Part shown: positions 6,289 to 6,898 of the stretch, in pieces
How the letters are laid out: every line of letters starts with the position of its first letter
How positions within the stretch are numbered: position 1 is the stretch's first letter
Assembly (NCBI GenBank): GCA_041907145.1
Contig: JAYRHW010000014.1
Coordinates: 1-6,898 of the forward strand
Origin: JAFLCA01 sp041907145
GTDB taxonomy: Bacteria > Bdellovibrionota_C > UBA2361 > JAFLCA01
Length of the DNA stretch: 6,898 nt
Direction: 5' to 3'
Position numbers and translations under genes: made by a program
Notes under the pieces: generated by a model
Seen by the model: the letters and a program-made list of their open reading frames with translations, nothing else
What the model was told of the DNA's origin: nothing
Database searches by the model: none

Positions 6289-6805
6289 TCGACCAGCAAA
6301 TCTTGTTGCACAGCAATCTCATATTGAGCAGGCAATCCAGTCCGCCTGTCAGGTGAGCTTCGGCGTGTTGGACACTAATTTTCTGTGCCGCAGCGTGAGT
6401 GTATTGGAGCCCAAGAAGCCTTTGGCAGTTCGCGACACGGATAATCTCGAGACTGTCGTTTCTCTGCTGCAGAAGAATCGAGTGGGCTGTGTATTGGTGC
6501 TGGGCGAGAGAGACACGTTGCGCGGCATCTTTTCGGAGCGCGATGTCATGCTGAAGGTAGTGGATCGCTATGAGGCGCTGAAGTCCAAGCCAATCAAGGA
6601 GTTCATGACTCCCGATCCGGTTACTCAGCCTCCGGATGCCACAATCGGATTTGTCCTTAACTTAATGTCGAGCGGGGGCTTTCGGCATATGCCGATTGTT
6701 GCGGCGGACGGTACCGCTATCGGGATTGTCTCGGTGAAAGATGTTGTCGATTTTATCGTGCGGAGTTTTACGGACGCGCTGCTCAATTTTGAAACCCCTG
6801 TTTAG
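6272..6805 (+). CDS. Two-CBS-domain protein
   Basis: This 177-residue protein is essentially one CBS (Bateman) pair with an extra N-terminal segment of about 45 residues. The first CBS domain spans about 46-100 (PLAVRDTDNLETVVSLL, then GIFSERDVMLKVV). The second spans about 110-165 (FMTPDPVTQPPDATIGFVL, then RHMPIV at 138-143 and GIVSVKDVVDFIV). The paired SERD/SVKD helices and the Met-Thr-Pro linker are typical. CBS pairs bind adenine nucleotides such as AMP, ATP or SAM and act as regulatory modules. No catalytic or DNA-binding domain is attached, so it probably regulates a partner. The N-terminal part (SHIEQAIQSACQVSFGVLD) is not recognised. No signal peptide or membrane segment is seen. 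It overlaps the FapA-like gene by 17 bases, which makes that protein the first candidate partner. Confidence 0.92.
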   Translation: MGKENDRPANLVAQQSHIEQAIQSACQVSFGVLDTNFLCRSVSVLEPKKPLAVRDTDNLETVVSLLQKNRVGCVLVLGERDTLRGIFSERDVMLKVVDRYEALKSKPIKEFMTPDPVTQPPDATIGFVLNLMSSGGFRHMPIVAADGTAIGIVSVKDVVDFIVRSFTDALLNFETPV

Positions 6806-6822
6806 AGCAGAGGTCCCTCCCG

Positions 6823-6837
6823 GCCTTGAGCTAAGGC
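6823..6837. terminator. Small hairpin after the CBS gene, possible weak terminator
   Basis: GCCTT (6823-6827) and AAGGC (6833-6837) pair over a five-base loop, 18 bases past the CBS stop codon. The stem is short and only a loose T-rich stretch follows (TTCGATTTCTT), so it would be a poor terminator. Its position between two possibly converging genes is the main argument for it. Confidence 0.25.
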
Positions 6838-6898
6838 TTCGATTTCTTGCGGGTAGAGGTACTAGCAAAGCAATTTTCGAAGCGCTCCGCGAAATAAA
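6831..6898 (-). CDS. Possible 3' end of a convergent gene running off the window
   Basis: On the minus strand one frame is open from the window edge to a TAG at 6833-6831, giving 21 codons that end ...STRKKSKP. A basic, lysine-rich end is common for real proteins, and the location after the last + strand gene would suit a convergent neighbour. This is too short to judge, and another minus-strand frame stays open here too. Confidence 0.15.
   Translation of the reverse strand, partial: YFAERFENCFASTSTRKKSKP

Overview
The window looks like an ordinary chromosomal stretch of a Gram-negative bacterium. It has moderate G+C by eye, short intergenic gaps, and seven genes that all read on the + strand. 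The gene set is an O-antigen ligase/polymerase-like membrane protein, the MEP-pathway enzyme IspH, a type IV pilin-like protein, a PfkB-family kinase, a DUF342/FapA-like protein and a CBS-domain protein. A diderm, perhaps from a lineage once grouped in the Deltaproteobacteria (Bdellovibrionota/Myxococcota/Desulfobacterota-like), fits this. The main hints are the pilin's helix region and the long 'PAFGTT' type of IspH. The taxonomic guess is inference only. I see no mobile element, CRISPR array, tRNA or rRNA.

Layout: (1) 1-898 is the 3' part of a Wzy_C-type O-antigen ligase/polymerase-like gene, truncated by the window edge and ending in a periplasmic domain of the kind often appended to bacterial glycan-assembly proteins. 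(2) 1015-1734 encodes a membrane-anchored protein I do not recognise. (3) 1794-3038 is ispH, with a perfect 7-bp inverted repeat ending one base before its start codon. (4) 3155-3601 is a type IV pilin-like prepilin with four cysteines. (5) 3688-4677 is a PfkB kinase resembling bacterial adenosine kinases. (6) 4750-6288 is a DUF342/FapA-like protein. (7) 6272-6805 is a two-CBS-domain protein whose start overlaps the end of the FapA-like gene. The last ~90 bases hold a small hairpin and possibly the end of a convergent gene.

How the genes relate: the strongest functional link visible is the 17-base overlap between the FapA-like gene and the CBS gene, which implies coupled translation and probably a shared role. 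The PfkB kinase just upstream may make AMP, a common CBS ligand, but that connection is speculative. IspH, the pilin and the glycan gene look like unrelated functions that merely lie next to each other. I found no clearly new system. The items most worth a second look are the unrecognised membrane protein, the ispH leader dyad, the FapA-CBS pair, and the structured gap at 4677-4729.
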